In this document: piece by piece, positions 1 through 5,636 of the stretch
Layout of the letters: each line of letters begins with the position of its first letter
Numbering within the stretch: position 1 is the stretch's first letter
Assembly (NCBI GenBank): GCA_902797415.1
Contig: CADBSQ010000135.1
Coordinates: 1-9,772, forward strand
Length of the DNA stretch: 9,772 nucleotides
DNA from: an uncultured Erysipelotrichaceae bacterium
GTDB lineage: Bacteria; Bacillota_I; Bacilli_A; RF39; UBA660
Direction of reading: 5' to 3'
Translations under genes and position numbers: made by a program
Notes under the pieces: model-generated
The model's database searches: none
The model's input: the letters and a program-made list of their open reading frames with translations, nothing else
What the model was told of the DNA's origin: nothing

Positions 1-149
1 GAATATTTATAAAAATCATCAAAACCTTTGAATTTATTACTAACCACATAAAATAAATCCTCTTCAGTACATATAAAGAAGCATGATAGTATAAATAGTA
101 ATGTTATATATAGTATAGTTAGTTTATTTTCTTTAAGTATTTTTTTCAT
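1..149 (-). CDS. N-terminus of an unrecognised membrane or secreted protein (partial, runs off the left edge)
   Basis: An open frame starts with ATG at 149 and stays open to the window edge, giving 49 residues. The start is supported by a strong AGGGGGAG ribosome binding site just upstream. The protein begins with a Lys-rich stretch (MKKILKENK), then about 18 hydrophobic residues (from LTILYITL to FFIC), then an acidic EED and an aromatic-rich stretch. This is a signal peptide or first membrane segment. The Cys after ILS does not fit a good lipobox because Leu is at -2, so a lipoprotein is unlikely though not excluded. It is transcribed divergently from the dGTPase-like gene. I do not recognise the family; a polytopic membrane protein is one possibility, but most of the protein is outside the window. 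Confidence 0.6.
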   Translation of the reverse strand, partial: MKKILKENKLTILYITLLFILSCFFICTEEDLFYVVSNKFKGFDDFYKY

Positions 150-161
150 AACTCCCCCTAC

Positions 162-174
162 TACAATAATTTTA
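162..174 (-). promoter_or_regulatory. Putative promoter (extended -10) for the leftward membrane-protein gene
   Basis: On the minus strand TAAAAT (169-174) is preceded by TGC, giving an extended -10. Transcription would start near 162, leaving a leader of about 13 bases that carries the AGGGGGAG binding site. No good -35 lies at the right distance. The -10 overlaps the -35 of the opposing dGTPase promoter. Confidence 0.4.
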
Positions 175-201
175 GCATAAATCCAACAATTATGGTATAA
201 T
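172..201 (+). promoter_or_regulatory. Promoter of the dGTPase/dUTPase pair
   Basis: A perfect -10 TATAAT (196-201) with an extended TGG element (193-195) lies 18 bases downstream of TTAGCA (172-177), a 4-of-6 match to the -35 consensus. The predicted transcription start is about 208. That falls one base before a GTG and ten bases before the ATG preferred as the start codon, so the mRNA would be leaderless or nearly so. Confidence 0.65.
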
Positions 202-217
202 TTTTTTAGTGATGTAT

Positions 218-1348
218 ATGAATAAGGAAAAGATTAGAAAAAGTATGCTGTTTTATGAAAGAAATTTAAGTAAATATGCATGCCGAGATAAAGATGCTAT
301 ACGCTTAAAAAAAATGAAAGAAGATATTAGAACTAACTATATGAGAGATGCAGACAAAGTTCTTCATTCAAGATCATTTACAAGGTATATGGACAAAACC
401 CAAGTATTCACAGGAACAGACAACGATAATATTACTAAGAGAATGCAACATGTTTTATTAGTTAGTAAAATCGGTAGAACCATCGGTAGAGCATTAAACT
501 TAAATGAAGATTTAATTGAAGCTATCGCTCTTGGGCATGATATCGGTCATGTACCATTTGGTCATCCTGGCGAGGAAATATTAAACAGAATAAGTTTAAA
601 ACATTTAAATGAATACTTCTGTCACAACGTTCAAAGCGTAAGAGAACTGATGGTTCTTGAGAAGAATGGTCGAGGTTTAAATCTTTCAGTCCAGGTTTTA
701 GATGGTATACTTTGTCATAATGGTGAAATTGAATTAGAAATTTATAAGCCTGATACCACTAAATCATTAAATCAATTTTTAGAAGAATATAATTCATGTT
801 ATAAAGACATAAAAACCAACTATAACATTAGACCTAAAACCATGGAAGGATGCGTAGTTAGAATCTCTGATTTAATCGCTTATCTTGGAAGAGATATAGA
901 AGATGCTAAAGAGCTAGGTGTATTAAAAAAAGATATCCCAGATGATATAAAAAAAGTTCTCGGTGCAACTAATAAGGATATAGTCAACACTTTAATACTT
1001 GACATAATAGATAATAGTTTAGATAAACCGTATATTAAGATGAGTAAAAAAGTATTTGATGCTCTATCGAAACTAAAAAAGTTTAACTTTGAGAACATCT
1101 ATTACAAGTCAAATACGGAAGAATCACTAGCAAATTATGAAGAAATATTTACTAAATTATTTGACTACTACTTAAAAGAATTTAATAATAAAGATTGTTC
1201 CATTAACAAAGTTTATCTAGATGGTATGACTGATGATTATATAAATAACACAAAAAAAGAAAGAATAATAATCGATTATATAGCTGGTATGACTGATGAT
1301 TATATAAATGAAGAATATAGAAAGATGTGTGAAAATGAGAAAATTTGA
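218..1348 (+). CDS. dgt: dGTPase-like HD-domain deoxynucleoside triphosphate triphosphohydrolase
   Basis: Predicted to hydrolyse dGTP (or other dNTPs) to deoxynucleoside and triphosphate in the cytoplasm, so trimming the dNTP pool. With the start at 218 the protein has 376 residues. The family signature is clear: the region from HSRSFTRYMDKTQVF (50-64) leads into the HD domain, with metal ligands H78 (RMQH), H107-D108 (LGHDIGH) and D218 (RISDLIAYLGRD). The C-terminal DYIAGMTDDY motif (353-362) is also typical. The start is uncertain: GTG 209, ATG 212 and ATG 218 are in frame; 218 gives MNKEKI, which fits relatives best by memory. None has a Shine-Dalgarno sequence, unlike the other genes here. 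The end overlaps the dUTPase-like gene by 14 bases, suggesting translational coupling. Substrate preference cannot be read from sequence. Confidence 0.88.
   Translation: MNKEKIRKSMLFYERNLSKYACRDKDAIRLKKMKEDIRTNYMRDADKVLHSRSFTRYMDKTQVFTGTDNDNITKRMQHVLLVSKIGRTIGRALNLNEDLIEAIALGHDIGHVPFGHPGEEILNRISLKHLNEYFCHNVQSVRELMVLEKNGRGLNLSVQVLDGILCHNGEIELEIYKPDTTKSLNQFLEEYNSCYKDIKTNYNIRPKTMEGCVVRISDLIAYLGRDIEDAKELGVLKKDIPDDIKKVLGATNKDIVNTLILDIIDNSLDKPYIKMSKKVFDALSKLKKFNFENIYYKSNTEESLANYEEIFTKLFDYYLKEFNNKDCSINKVYLDGMTDDYINNTKKERIIIDYIAGMTDDYINEEYRKMCENEKI
1223..1309 (+). repeat. Perfect 24-base direct repeat, copies 63 bases apart, in the dGTPase C-terminus
   Basis: Copies at 1223-1246 and 1286-1309 are identical and both encode GMTDDYIN in the same frame. 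The second copy belongs to the conserved family motif DYIAGMTDDY. The first sits where relatives usually have a different sequence upstream of that motif, so it is probably the acquired copy. Confidence 0.9.
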
Positions 1349-1784
1349 AATAGTGAGTAATTACTTAGATAAAAACATTAATTTACCTAAAAGAGCAACT
1401 GCTCATTCTGCCGGTTATGATTTTGAAGCAGCAGAAACAATAAAACTTAAACCATTTAAAATCGGTGATAAACCATACTTTATTCCAACTGGTATAAAAG
1501 CAAAATTTCCTACAAATGAATACCTGATGCTAGCAAATAGAAGTAGTGGACCCAAAAGAGGATTAATTATGACAAATGGTATTGGCATTATAGACCATGA
1601 TTTTTATAACAATCCAGAAAACGAGGGTCATATCCACTTTCAATTCATAAATATTTCTGATAAAGAAATAACCATTAACAAGGGTGATAGAATTGGACAA
1701 GGCATTTTTTGTAGATATTATAAAGTAGATAATGATGATCAAACAAAAAAAAGAACTGGAACCACAGGTTCAACTGGGATCTAG
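1335..1784 (+). CDS. dut: Trimeric dUTPase-like protein (dUTP diphosphatase family)
   Basis: Predicted to hydrolyse dUTP to dUMP and pyrophosphate, keeping uracil out of DNA and feeding thymidylate synthesis. The 149-residue protein shows all five motifs in order: AGYDF (26-30), RSSG (69-72), GIGIIDHDF (82-90), KGDRIGQGIF (116-125) and RTGTTGSTG (140-148). Two positions differ from the usual enzyme. The Tyr of motif III (IDxDY) is Phe90, and motif V, normally RTGGFGSTG, lacks the Phe that stacks on uracil. Activity may therefore be altered. ATG 1335 is chosen because MRKFEIVS matches the usual family start; ATG 1308 in the same frame would add nine residues taken from the dGTPase tail and has no binding site. 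No clear Shine-Dalgarno precedes 1335, so coupling to the upstream gene is likely. Confidence 0.85.
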   Translation: MRKFEIVSNYLDKNINLPKRATAHSAGYDFEAAETIKLKPFKIGDKPYFIPTGIKAKFPTNEYLMLANRSSGPKRGLIMTNGIGIIDHDFYNNPENEGHIHFQFINISDKEITINKGDRIGQGIFCRYYKVDNDDQTKKRTGTTGSTGI

Positions 1785-1794
1785 TTCTTTTTTT
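1745..1794. terminator. Bidirectional intrinsic terminator between dut and the surface-protein gene
   Basis: A 12-bp stem pairs 1746-1757 with 1783-1794, with an A-run on one side and a T-run on the other, so it can stop transcription from both directions. The intervening sequence holds an inner hairpin, GAACC (1759-1763) with GGTTC (1767-1771). Most of the structure lies inside the last codons of dut, and the dut stop codon (1782-1784) runs into the right arm. The convergent surface gene ends at 1805. Confidence 0.8.
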
Positions 1795-1804
1795 AAGTTA
1801 TAAA

Positions 1805-3325
1805 TTAAAATTGTTTAATAATTCTTTTCTTTTTTAGATATAAACTTAGAGCTGCGCTTGCTGTTCCAACAACTGATGCTGATATAGCATAATCTTCAAT
1901 ACCAGTTTGTGGATTAACCATGTTATCGGTATTGTTATTAGCTTCATTTTCACTTATCTTTTCCCAAACTGCATATAACTCTAAATCATCTTTTCCACAA
2001 TACATGTAACCTTTAACAAATGTCGCATCTGGTGAAGTTGCATTTTTATCTTTGCTCCATCCTAGAAATTTGTAACCTTTTCTTACAGGTACTATATCAG
2101 ATAGTGCTATACAACAATTATCTCCGTATCCGTAAGCTGTTTTTGGAGCATTTTCACCACCATTTGCATTATAAACGATTTTGTATGACTCAGTTACTCC
2201 AATTGTATTAATTATAGTAGTTTCAGTTTCCTTTACCTCAAAACCATACACATTTTCGTCTATCTTATAACCTATAGGTGCAACTTTTTCTTTTAAGTAG
2301 TAAAATCCAACTTTTAATTCAAGTAAATTAGATATACCATTAGAATTAACAATTAATTCTCCTACTTTTTGATTAGTTGTTTTATTAAATACTTCATAAA
2401 CTGATCCTGAAACATCATAACATACAGCGTTATTATTTATTATAGTAGTTGCATTTTTAACAAGAATCACTTTTCCGTATCCACTTTTGTAGCTACTATG
2501 ATTGTTAATAATTATATTTATTTCATTATTAATAATATTATAATTATTAGTTGTATTTACATTAATATTAATATTTGTATTATTATTTACTGTATTATTT
2601 GTTGTATTATTTATTGTAGTATTATTTGTTGTGTTATTAGTTGTATTATTATTCTCTTCTGATGGAGTTTGATTATTATTTTCTTCCTGATTTTTATTAT
2701 CATCTTCTTTAGGTGTTTCCTTAGTTTTCTTAGCTAAATAAACAAATATTTGTGAGTTATCATCAGGTATAACAATATATGCGTTATAGTCTGTTGGTGT
2801 TTGCAAACTATCAATAGCATTCAAATATGATTTAACATCATTAATAAGTAATGAGTTTGCTGATCTTGACCAATTATATTTGTCACTTCCTAGATACTCA
2901 CTGTAAGCCTTTGCTGCAGCTACATGAGTTAAAATCATTTCTCCGTCGGCATTAGATGTATTGTTATGTGACTTAGAAAAGATGCTACTAGAAACTTTAC
3001 TGCTAGAATAACCATCTAAACCGTAATAAATACTTTTAAGAAGTCTATCAGAACTTACTTTTTGAATATTTGTATACGTTTTACCTGCTTTAGGTGCATC
3101 AAGAGATGGTGCAACACATGATGCTTCTGCTTTATTTCCTTCACTATCAGAAATATAAAATCTACTTTGTCCTAGTGTTCTACCTGGTAAAGCATAATTA
3201 AAGTTTGCATAGTTTACTTTGTCATGCTTAGAAACAATAGTAACACTAGTTGGATCTGCAGCATAAACATTACCAGCAAATAATGTTAGACAGATCAATA
3301 AAACTATTCTTTTAATTTTTTTCAT
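1805..3325 (-). CDS. Sortase-anchored modular surface protein (thioester-like, SpaA, InlB-repeat domains, NPQTG signal)
   Basis: A predicted cell-surface adhesin-like protein of 506 residues. In order: a signal peptide (1-22, cleaved after NVYA); a thioester-like domain (about 25-195) with C70 in CVAPSLDAP, an SIYYG segment and LTH (132-134); an acidic then Asn/Thr-rich linker (about 200-278); a SpaA/CnaB-type domain (283-378) with the expected isopeptide Lys290, Glu346 (in YLKEKVAPIGY) and Asn373; an InlB/Flg_new-type repeat (382-455) from YKIVYNANGG to ELYAVWE; NPQTG (471-475); a membrane segment; and a KKKR tail. ATG 3325 is preferred to ATG 3343 because AGGGGGAAG lies between them. The gene stands alone with its own promoter and shares a terminator with dut. 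Its ligand is unknown, and no sortase gene is in the window. Confidence 0.88.
   Translation of the reverse strand: MKKIKRIVLLICLTLFAGNVYAADPTSVTIVSKHDKVNYANFNYALPGRTLGQSRFYISDSEGNKAEASCVAPSLDAPKAGKTYTNIQKVSSDRLLKSIYYGLDGYSSSKVSSSIFSKSHNNTSNADGEMILTHVAAAKAYSEYLGSDKYNWSRSANSLLINDVKSYLNAIDSLQTPTDYNAYIVIPDDNSQIFVYLAKKTKETPKEDDNKNQEENNNQTPSEENNNTTNNTTNNTTINNTTNNTVNNNTNININVNTTNNYNIINNEINIIINNHSSYKSGYGKVILVKNATTIINNNAVCYDVSGSVYEVFNKTTNQKVGELIVNSNGISNLLELKVGFYYLKEKVAPIGYKIDENVYGFEVKETETTIINTIGVTESYKIVYNANGGENAPKTAYGYGDNCCIALSDIVPVRKGYKFLGWSKDKNATSPDATFVKGYMYCGKDDLELYAVWEKISENEANNNTDNMVNPQTGIEDYAISASVVGTASAALSLYLKKKRIIKQF
2492..2653 (-). repeat. Asn/Thr-rich low-complexity repeat encoding the surface-protein linker
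   Basis: On the minus strand the codons AAT AAT ACA ACA recur with small variations, giving repeated NNTT tetrapeptides (2576-2653). They then degenerate into Asn/Ile-rich sequence (NININVN, INNEINIIINN) down to about 2492. The 12-base unit is a multiple of three, so gain or loss of units would change linker length without shifting the frame. Confidence 0.8.
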
Positions 3326-3330
3326 TTTCT

Positions 3331-3339
3331 CTTCCCCCT
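3331..3339 (-). promoter_or_regulatory. Ribosome binding site deciding the surface-protein start
   Basis: AGGGGGAAG on the minus strand lies five bases upstream of ATG 3325. The in-frame ATG at 3343 is upstream of it and has no site of its own. Confidence 0.8.
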
Positions 3340-3352
3340 GCATATAGAGCGT

Positions 3353-3380
3353 ATTCTAACATATTTCTACAAAAAGTCAA
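3353..3380 (-). promoter_or_regulatory. Strong sigma-A-type promoter of the surface-protein gene
   Basis: On the minus strand TTGACT (3375-3380, 5 of 6 match) is separated by 16 bases from TAGAAT (3353-3358, 5 of 6), which carries an extended TGT element. Transcription would start near 3346, about 20 bases before the start codon. It lies just past the ribosomal operon terminator, so the surface gene is a separate unit. Confidence 0.8.
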
Positions 3381-3391
3381 TAGATAATACA

Positions 3392-3421
3392 CAAAAAAAA
3401 GACTAATAATTAAATTAGTCT
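3392..3421 (-). terminator. Intrinsic terminator of the ribosomal-protein operon
   Basis: The minus strand has an 8-bp stem, AGACTAAT (3421-3414) with ATTAGTCT (3407-3400), a 6-base loop and a run of eight T (3400-3393). The rplQ stop codon lies in the stem and loop, so the terminator begins directly at the end of the gene. Confidence 0.85.
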
Positions 3422-3753
3422 ACTAGTTCTAGACGAACCATTAATGCATCGTCTCCAACTCTTTCTTTAAGTTTTAGTATTCTAGTGTATCCACCATTTC
3501 TTTTTTCGTATTTTTTAGCAAGATCACTAAAAATGATATCAACAACTCTAGCATCATTATGTAAAAAAGCAAGAGCCTTTCTTCTAGAAACTAATGTACC
3601 TCTTTTTCCGTATGTAATCATCTTTTCGACCATACGACTAACTTCTTTAGCACGAGCTTGTGTTGTAACAACAAAACCCTCGGTAACAACAGTCTTAACT
3701 TGTCCAGCTAAAATGCTTCTTCTGATGTGAGTTTCTCTGTTTAACTTTCTCAT
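3415..3753 (-). CDS. rplQ: Large-subunit ribosomal protein L17
   Basis: L17 binds 23S rRNA near the exit-tunnel side of the 50S subunit. The 112-residue product has the family features: a basic N-terminus (MRKLNRETHIRRSIL), the region VTTQARAKEVSRMVEKMITYGKRG (about residues 29-52), and the C-terminal end GGYTRILKLKERVGDDALMVRLELVD. The length is near that of Firmicutes L17. It is the last gene of the cluster, starting 19 bases after rpoA with a modest GTGAGAG binding site, the usual rpoA-rplQ order. Its stop codon is built into the operon terminator. Confidence 0.97.
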   Translation of the reverse strand: MRKLNRETHIRRSILAGQVKTVVTEGFVVTTQARAKEVSRMVEKMITYGKRGTLVSRRKALAFLHNDARVVDIIFSDLAKKYEKRNGGYTRILKLKERVGDDALMVRLELVD

Positions 3754-3772
3754 AATATACTCTCACTTTCTA

Positions 3773-4726
3773 CTATTCGTGGAACTTAAGTCCCATTTCA
3801 TTCACTTTATCAATAACCTCTTTTAGAGATTTTTTACCTAAGTTACGGATTTTTGTAACTTCAGATTCTCTTTTATCGATAAGATCTTGTACAGTATTAA
3901 TTTCTGCACGTTTTAAACAGTTGTAAGTACGTACTGAAAATTCAATTTCTTCGATTGGTGTTTCAAGAGTTTTAGTAATAATATCTACTTTCTTCTCTGC
4001 CATAACACCAGATTCATCAACTATTGAATTTAGATCCATAATTATATTCATGTGTTCAACAATTATCTTTCCTGATAAAGCCATTGCTTCCTCTGGACTT
4101 ATTGAACCATTAGTATATACATGCATTATAAGTTTATCATAGTTCTCATTATGACCAACACGAGTTGGTTCAACTTCATAATATACTCTTTCAATTGGTG
4201 AGTATAAACTATCAATTGGAATTTGACCTAATTCTAATGAATCACCAAGTAACACTTTATTACGAGAAGCATCAACATAACCTCTACCACAACTAACAGT
4301 CATAGTCATATCAAGTTTTCCACCTTTAACAATTGTAGCGATTTCTTGATCTTTGTTAATTACTTCAAGGTCTTGATCTACTTCAAGATCTCCAGCAGTT
4401 ACAACTCCTTCATTTTTTGCCACTAAATGAATTATTTTATCTTCACCTGTATGATTCTTAATTACAACATTTTTAAGATTTAAAACTATTCCTGTAACAT
4501 CTTCTACGATTCCATCTATTTTTTGGAATTCATGCATTACTCCTTCAATTTTAACAGAAGTAATTGCACATCCAGGAAGTGAAGATAACATTACTCTTCT
4601 AATACTACTTCCTATAGTATGACCAAAACCTCTTTCAAGTGGTTCTAGTTCAAATTTTCCATAATTATTATTTTCAATATATTCTTTAATCTTATACTCT
4701 GGTTTTTCAAAATCTAAATTAATCAT
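3773..4726 (-). CDS. rpoA: DNA-directed RNA polymerase alpha subunit
   Basis: RpoA dimerises to scaffold assembly of the beta and beta-prime subunits and contacts promoters and regulators through its C-terminal domain. The 317-residue product has a complete N-terminal assembly domain (about 1-230), with the typical stretch LERGFGHTIGSSIRRVMLSSLPGCA (about residues 28-52). A linker follows, then the C-terminal DNA-binding domain (about 254-317). Arg266 in SVRTYNCLK corresponds to the Arg that contacts UP elements in E. coli. The start follows a near-perfect AGGAGGGG site in the 14-base gap after rpsK. Its position directly after rpsK, with no rpsD between, is the Firmicutes arrangement. Confidence 0.98.
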   Translation of the reverse strand: MINLDFEKPEYKIKEYIENNNYGKFELEPLERGFGHTIGSSIRRVMLSSLPGCAITSVKIEGVMHEFQKIDGIVEDVTGIVLNLKNVVIKNHTGEDKIIHLVAKNEGVVTAGDLEVDQDLEVINKDQEIATIVKGGKLDMTMTVSCGRGYVDASRNKVLLGDSLELGQIPIDSLYSPIERVYYEVEPTRVGHNENYDKLIMHVYTNGSISPEEAMALSGKIIVEHMNIIMDLNSIVDESGVMAEKKVDIITKTLETPIEEIEFSVRTYNCLKRAEINTVQDLIDKRESEVTKIRNLGKKSLKEVIDKVNEMGLKFHE

Positions 4727-4740
4727 TAGTACCCCTCCTA

Positions 4741-5121
4741 TTATTTTTTTCGTTTTGGTGGTCTACATCCATTATGTGGAATTGGTGTTACATCAATGAT
4801 GGCAGTTATTGTTAGACCAGCAGTTTGAAGTGCACGAATTGCATTCTCTCTTCCTGCTCCTACACCTTTAACATAAACTTCTACTTTTTTAACTCCCATA
4901 TCGAAGGCTGCTTTACCGCAAGCTTCAGCACTTAATCCAGCTGCATATGGTGTTTTCTTTTTAGAACCTTTATAACCAATAGAACCAGCTGATGCCCAGC
5001 TTATTACATTACCATTATTATCAGTAATTGATACGATAGTATTATTATAAGTTGAACTTATATGAGCCTGGCCTTCAACAATAGTTCTTTTTGTTTTCTT
5101 TTTTCTTCTATTATAAGCCAT
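4741..5121 (-). CDS. rpsK: Small-subunit ribosomal protein S11
   Basis: S11 sits on the 30S platform and helps shape the mRNA exit region and E site. The 126-residue product shows the family pattern: a basic N-terminus (YNRRKKKTKR), GQAHISSTYNNTIVSITD (about 17-34), the conserved ISWASAGSIGYKGSKK (about 40-55), and the C-terminal PIPHNGCRPPKRKK. Its one Trp is encoded by TGG. The gene begins with a strong AGGAGGT site in the 20-base gap after rpsM and is followed by rpoA. Confidence 0.97.
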   Translation of the reverse strand: MAYNRRKKKTKRTIVEGQAHISSTYNNTIVSITDNNGNVISWASAGSIGYKGSKKKTPYAAGLSAEACGKAAFDMGVKKVEVYVKGVGAGRENAIRALQTAGLTITAIIDVTPIPHNGCRPPKRKK

Positions 5122-5141
5122 TATCTTTACCTCCTAAAGTA

Positions 5142-5510
5142 TTATTTCTTTTTATTTGCAACAGTTGCTTTTTTACCGCCTCTACGAGTTCTTGCGTTAC
5201 TTCTTGTGCTTTGTCCACGAACTGGTAATTTTTTCTTATGTCTTTGTCCTCTATAATCTCCTATTTCCATATGATATTTGATGTTCATTTGGACTTCTCT
5301 TCTAAGATCACCTTCAACAGTATATTTGTCTACTTCGCTTCTAAGTTTTGCAATTTCAGTATTATCAAGTTTTCCTATTCTCTTATTTTCGTCAACACCT
5401 GCATCTTTACAGATTTTTTTAGCTGTAGCAATTCCTATTCCATAAATATAAGTTAATCCAACAGGGACTTTCTTATTATCTGGTAACACTACATTTTTAA
5501 TACGTGCCAT
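5142..5510 (-). CDS. rpsM: Small-subunit ribosomal protein S13
   Basis: S13 is in the head of the 30S subunit and contacts the P-site tRNA and the 50S bridge. The 122-residue protein opens MARIKNVVLP, has the helix-turn-helix-like region around YGIGIATAKKICKDAGVD (about 23-40), then the conserved RGQRHKKKLPVRGQ stretch and a basic C-terminal tail that reaches toward the P site (NARTRRGGKK). Its AGGAGG site overlaps the rpmJ stop codon, so translation of the two is probably coupled. Confidence 0.97.
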   Translation of the reverse strand: MARIKNVVLPDNKKVPVGLTYIYGIGIATAKKICKDAGVDENKRIGKLDNTEIAKLRSEVDKYTVEGDLRREVQMNIKYHMEIGDYRGQRHKKKLPVRGQSTRSNARTRRGGKKATVANKKK

Positions 5511-5518
5511 ATTCTATT

Positions 5519-5524
5519 CCTCCT
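5519..5524 (-). promoter_or_regulatory. rpsM Shine-Dalgarno overlapping the rpmJ stop codon
   Basis: TAGGAGG on the minus strand contains both the rpmJ stop (TAG, 5525-5523) and a perfect AGGAGG, 8 bases before the rpsM start. A ribosome terminating on rpmJ is placed on the next start. Confidence 0.85.
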
Positions 5525-5636
5525 ATCCTTGTACTTGTTTGTGTTTTGGATTGATACAAATAACCATCACTTTGCCTCTTCTTTTAATTACCTTGCATTT
5601 TTCGCATATAGGCTTAACTGACGCTCTTACTTTCAT
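5523..5636 (-). CDS. rpmJ: Large-subunit ribosomal protein L36 (zinc-binding type)
   Basis: L36 is the smallest 50S protein, binding 23S rRNA. This short gene encodes 37 residues, beginning MKVRASVKPICEKCK and ending INPKHKQVQG. It keeps the zinc ligands C11, C14, C27 and H32, so it is the C+ (zinc-requiring) form rather than the zinc-free paralogue. It has the usual family length. The start is fixed by GGAGG 8 bases upstream. The first 23 bases overlap the 3' end of infA in another frame, and its own stop overlaps the rpsM binding site. The infA-rpmJ-rpsM order is typical of Firmicutes. Confidence 0.96.
   Translation of the reverse strand: MKVRASVKPICEKCKVIKRRGKVMVICINPKHKQVQG

Noticed and set aside
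1308..1334. Earlier ATG for the dUTPase-like gene
   Set aside because: It adds nine residues not expected in the family and has no ribosome binding site; ATG 1335 gives the usual start.
1346..1360. Possible TGA readthrough as Trp at the end of the dGTPase gene
   Set aside because: It would add only four residues before TAA, and the rest of the window shows the standard code.
2020..2211. Plus-strand open frame of 63 codons inside the surface-protein gene
   Set aside because: It is antisense to a well-supported gene with recognisable domains, and its product has no family features.
2492..2653. Regular short repeats considered as a CRISPR-like or tandem noncoding array
   Set aside because: The repeats are in frame, code for an Asn/Thr linker, and have no spacer pattern.
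3326..3343. Earlier ATG for the surface protein
   Set aside because: It lies upstream of the ribosome binding site and would add MQGEEK before the signal peptide.
3326..3414. Gap between rplQ and the surface gene checked for a small RNA or riboswitch
   Set aside because: The gap is fully explained by the operon terminator and the surface-gene promoter, with no further conserved structure visible.
3485..3730. Plus-strand open frame opposite rplQ
   Set aside because: It is a shadow of the L17 gene; the hydrophobic product reflects antisense of a basic protein.
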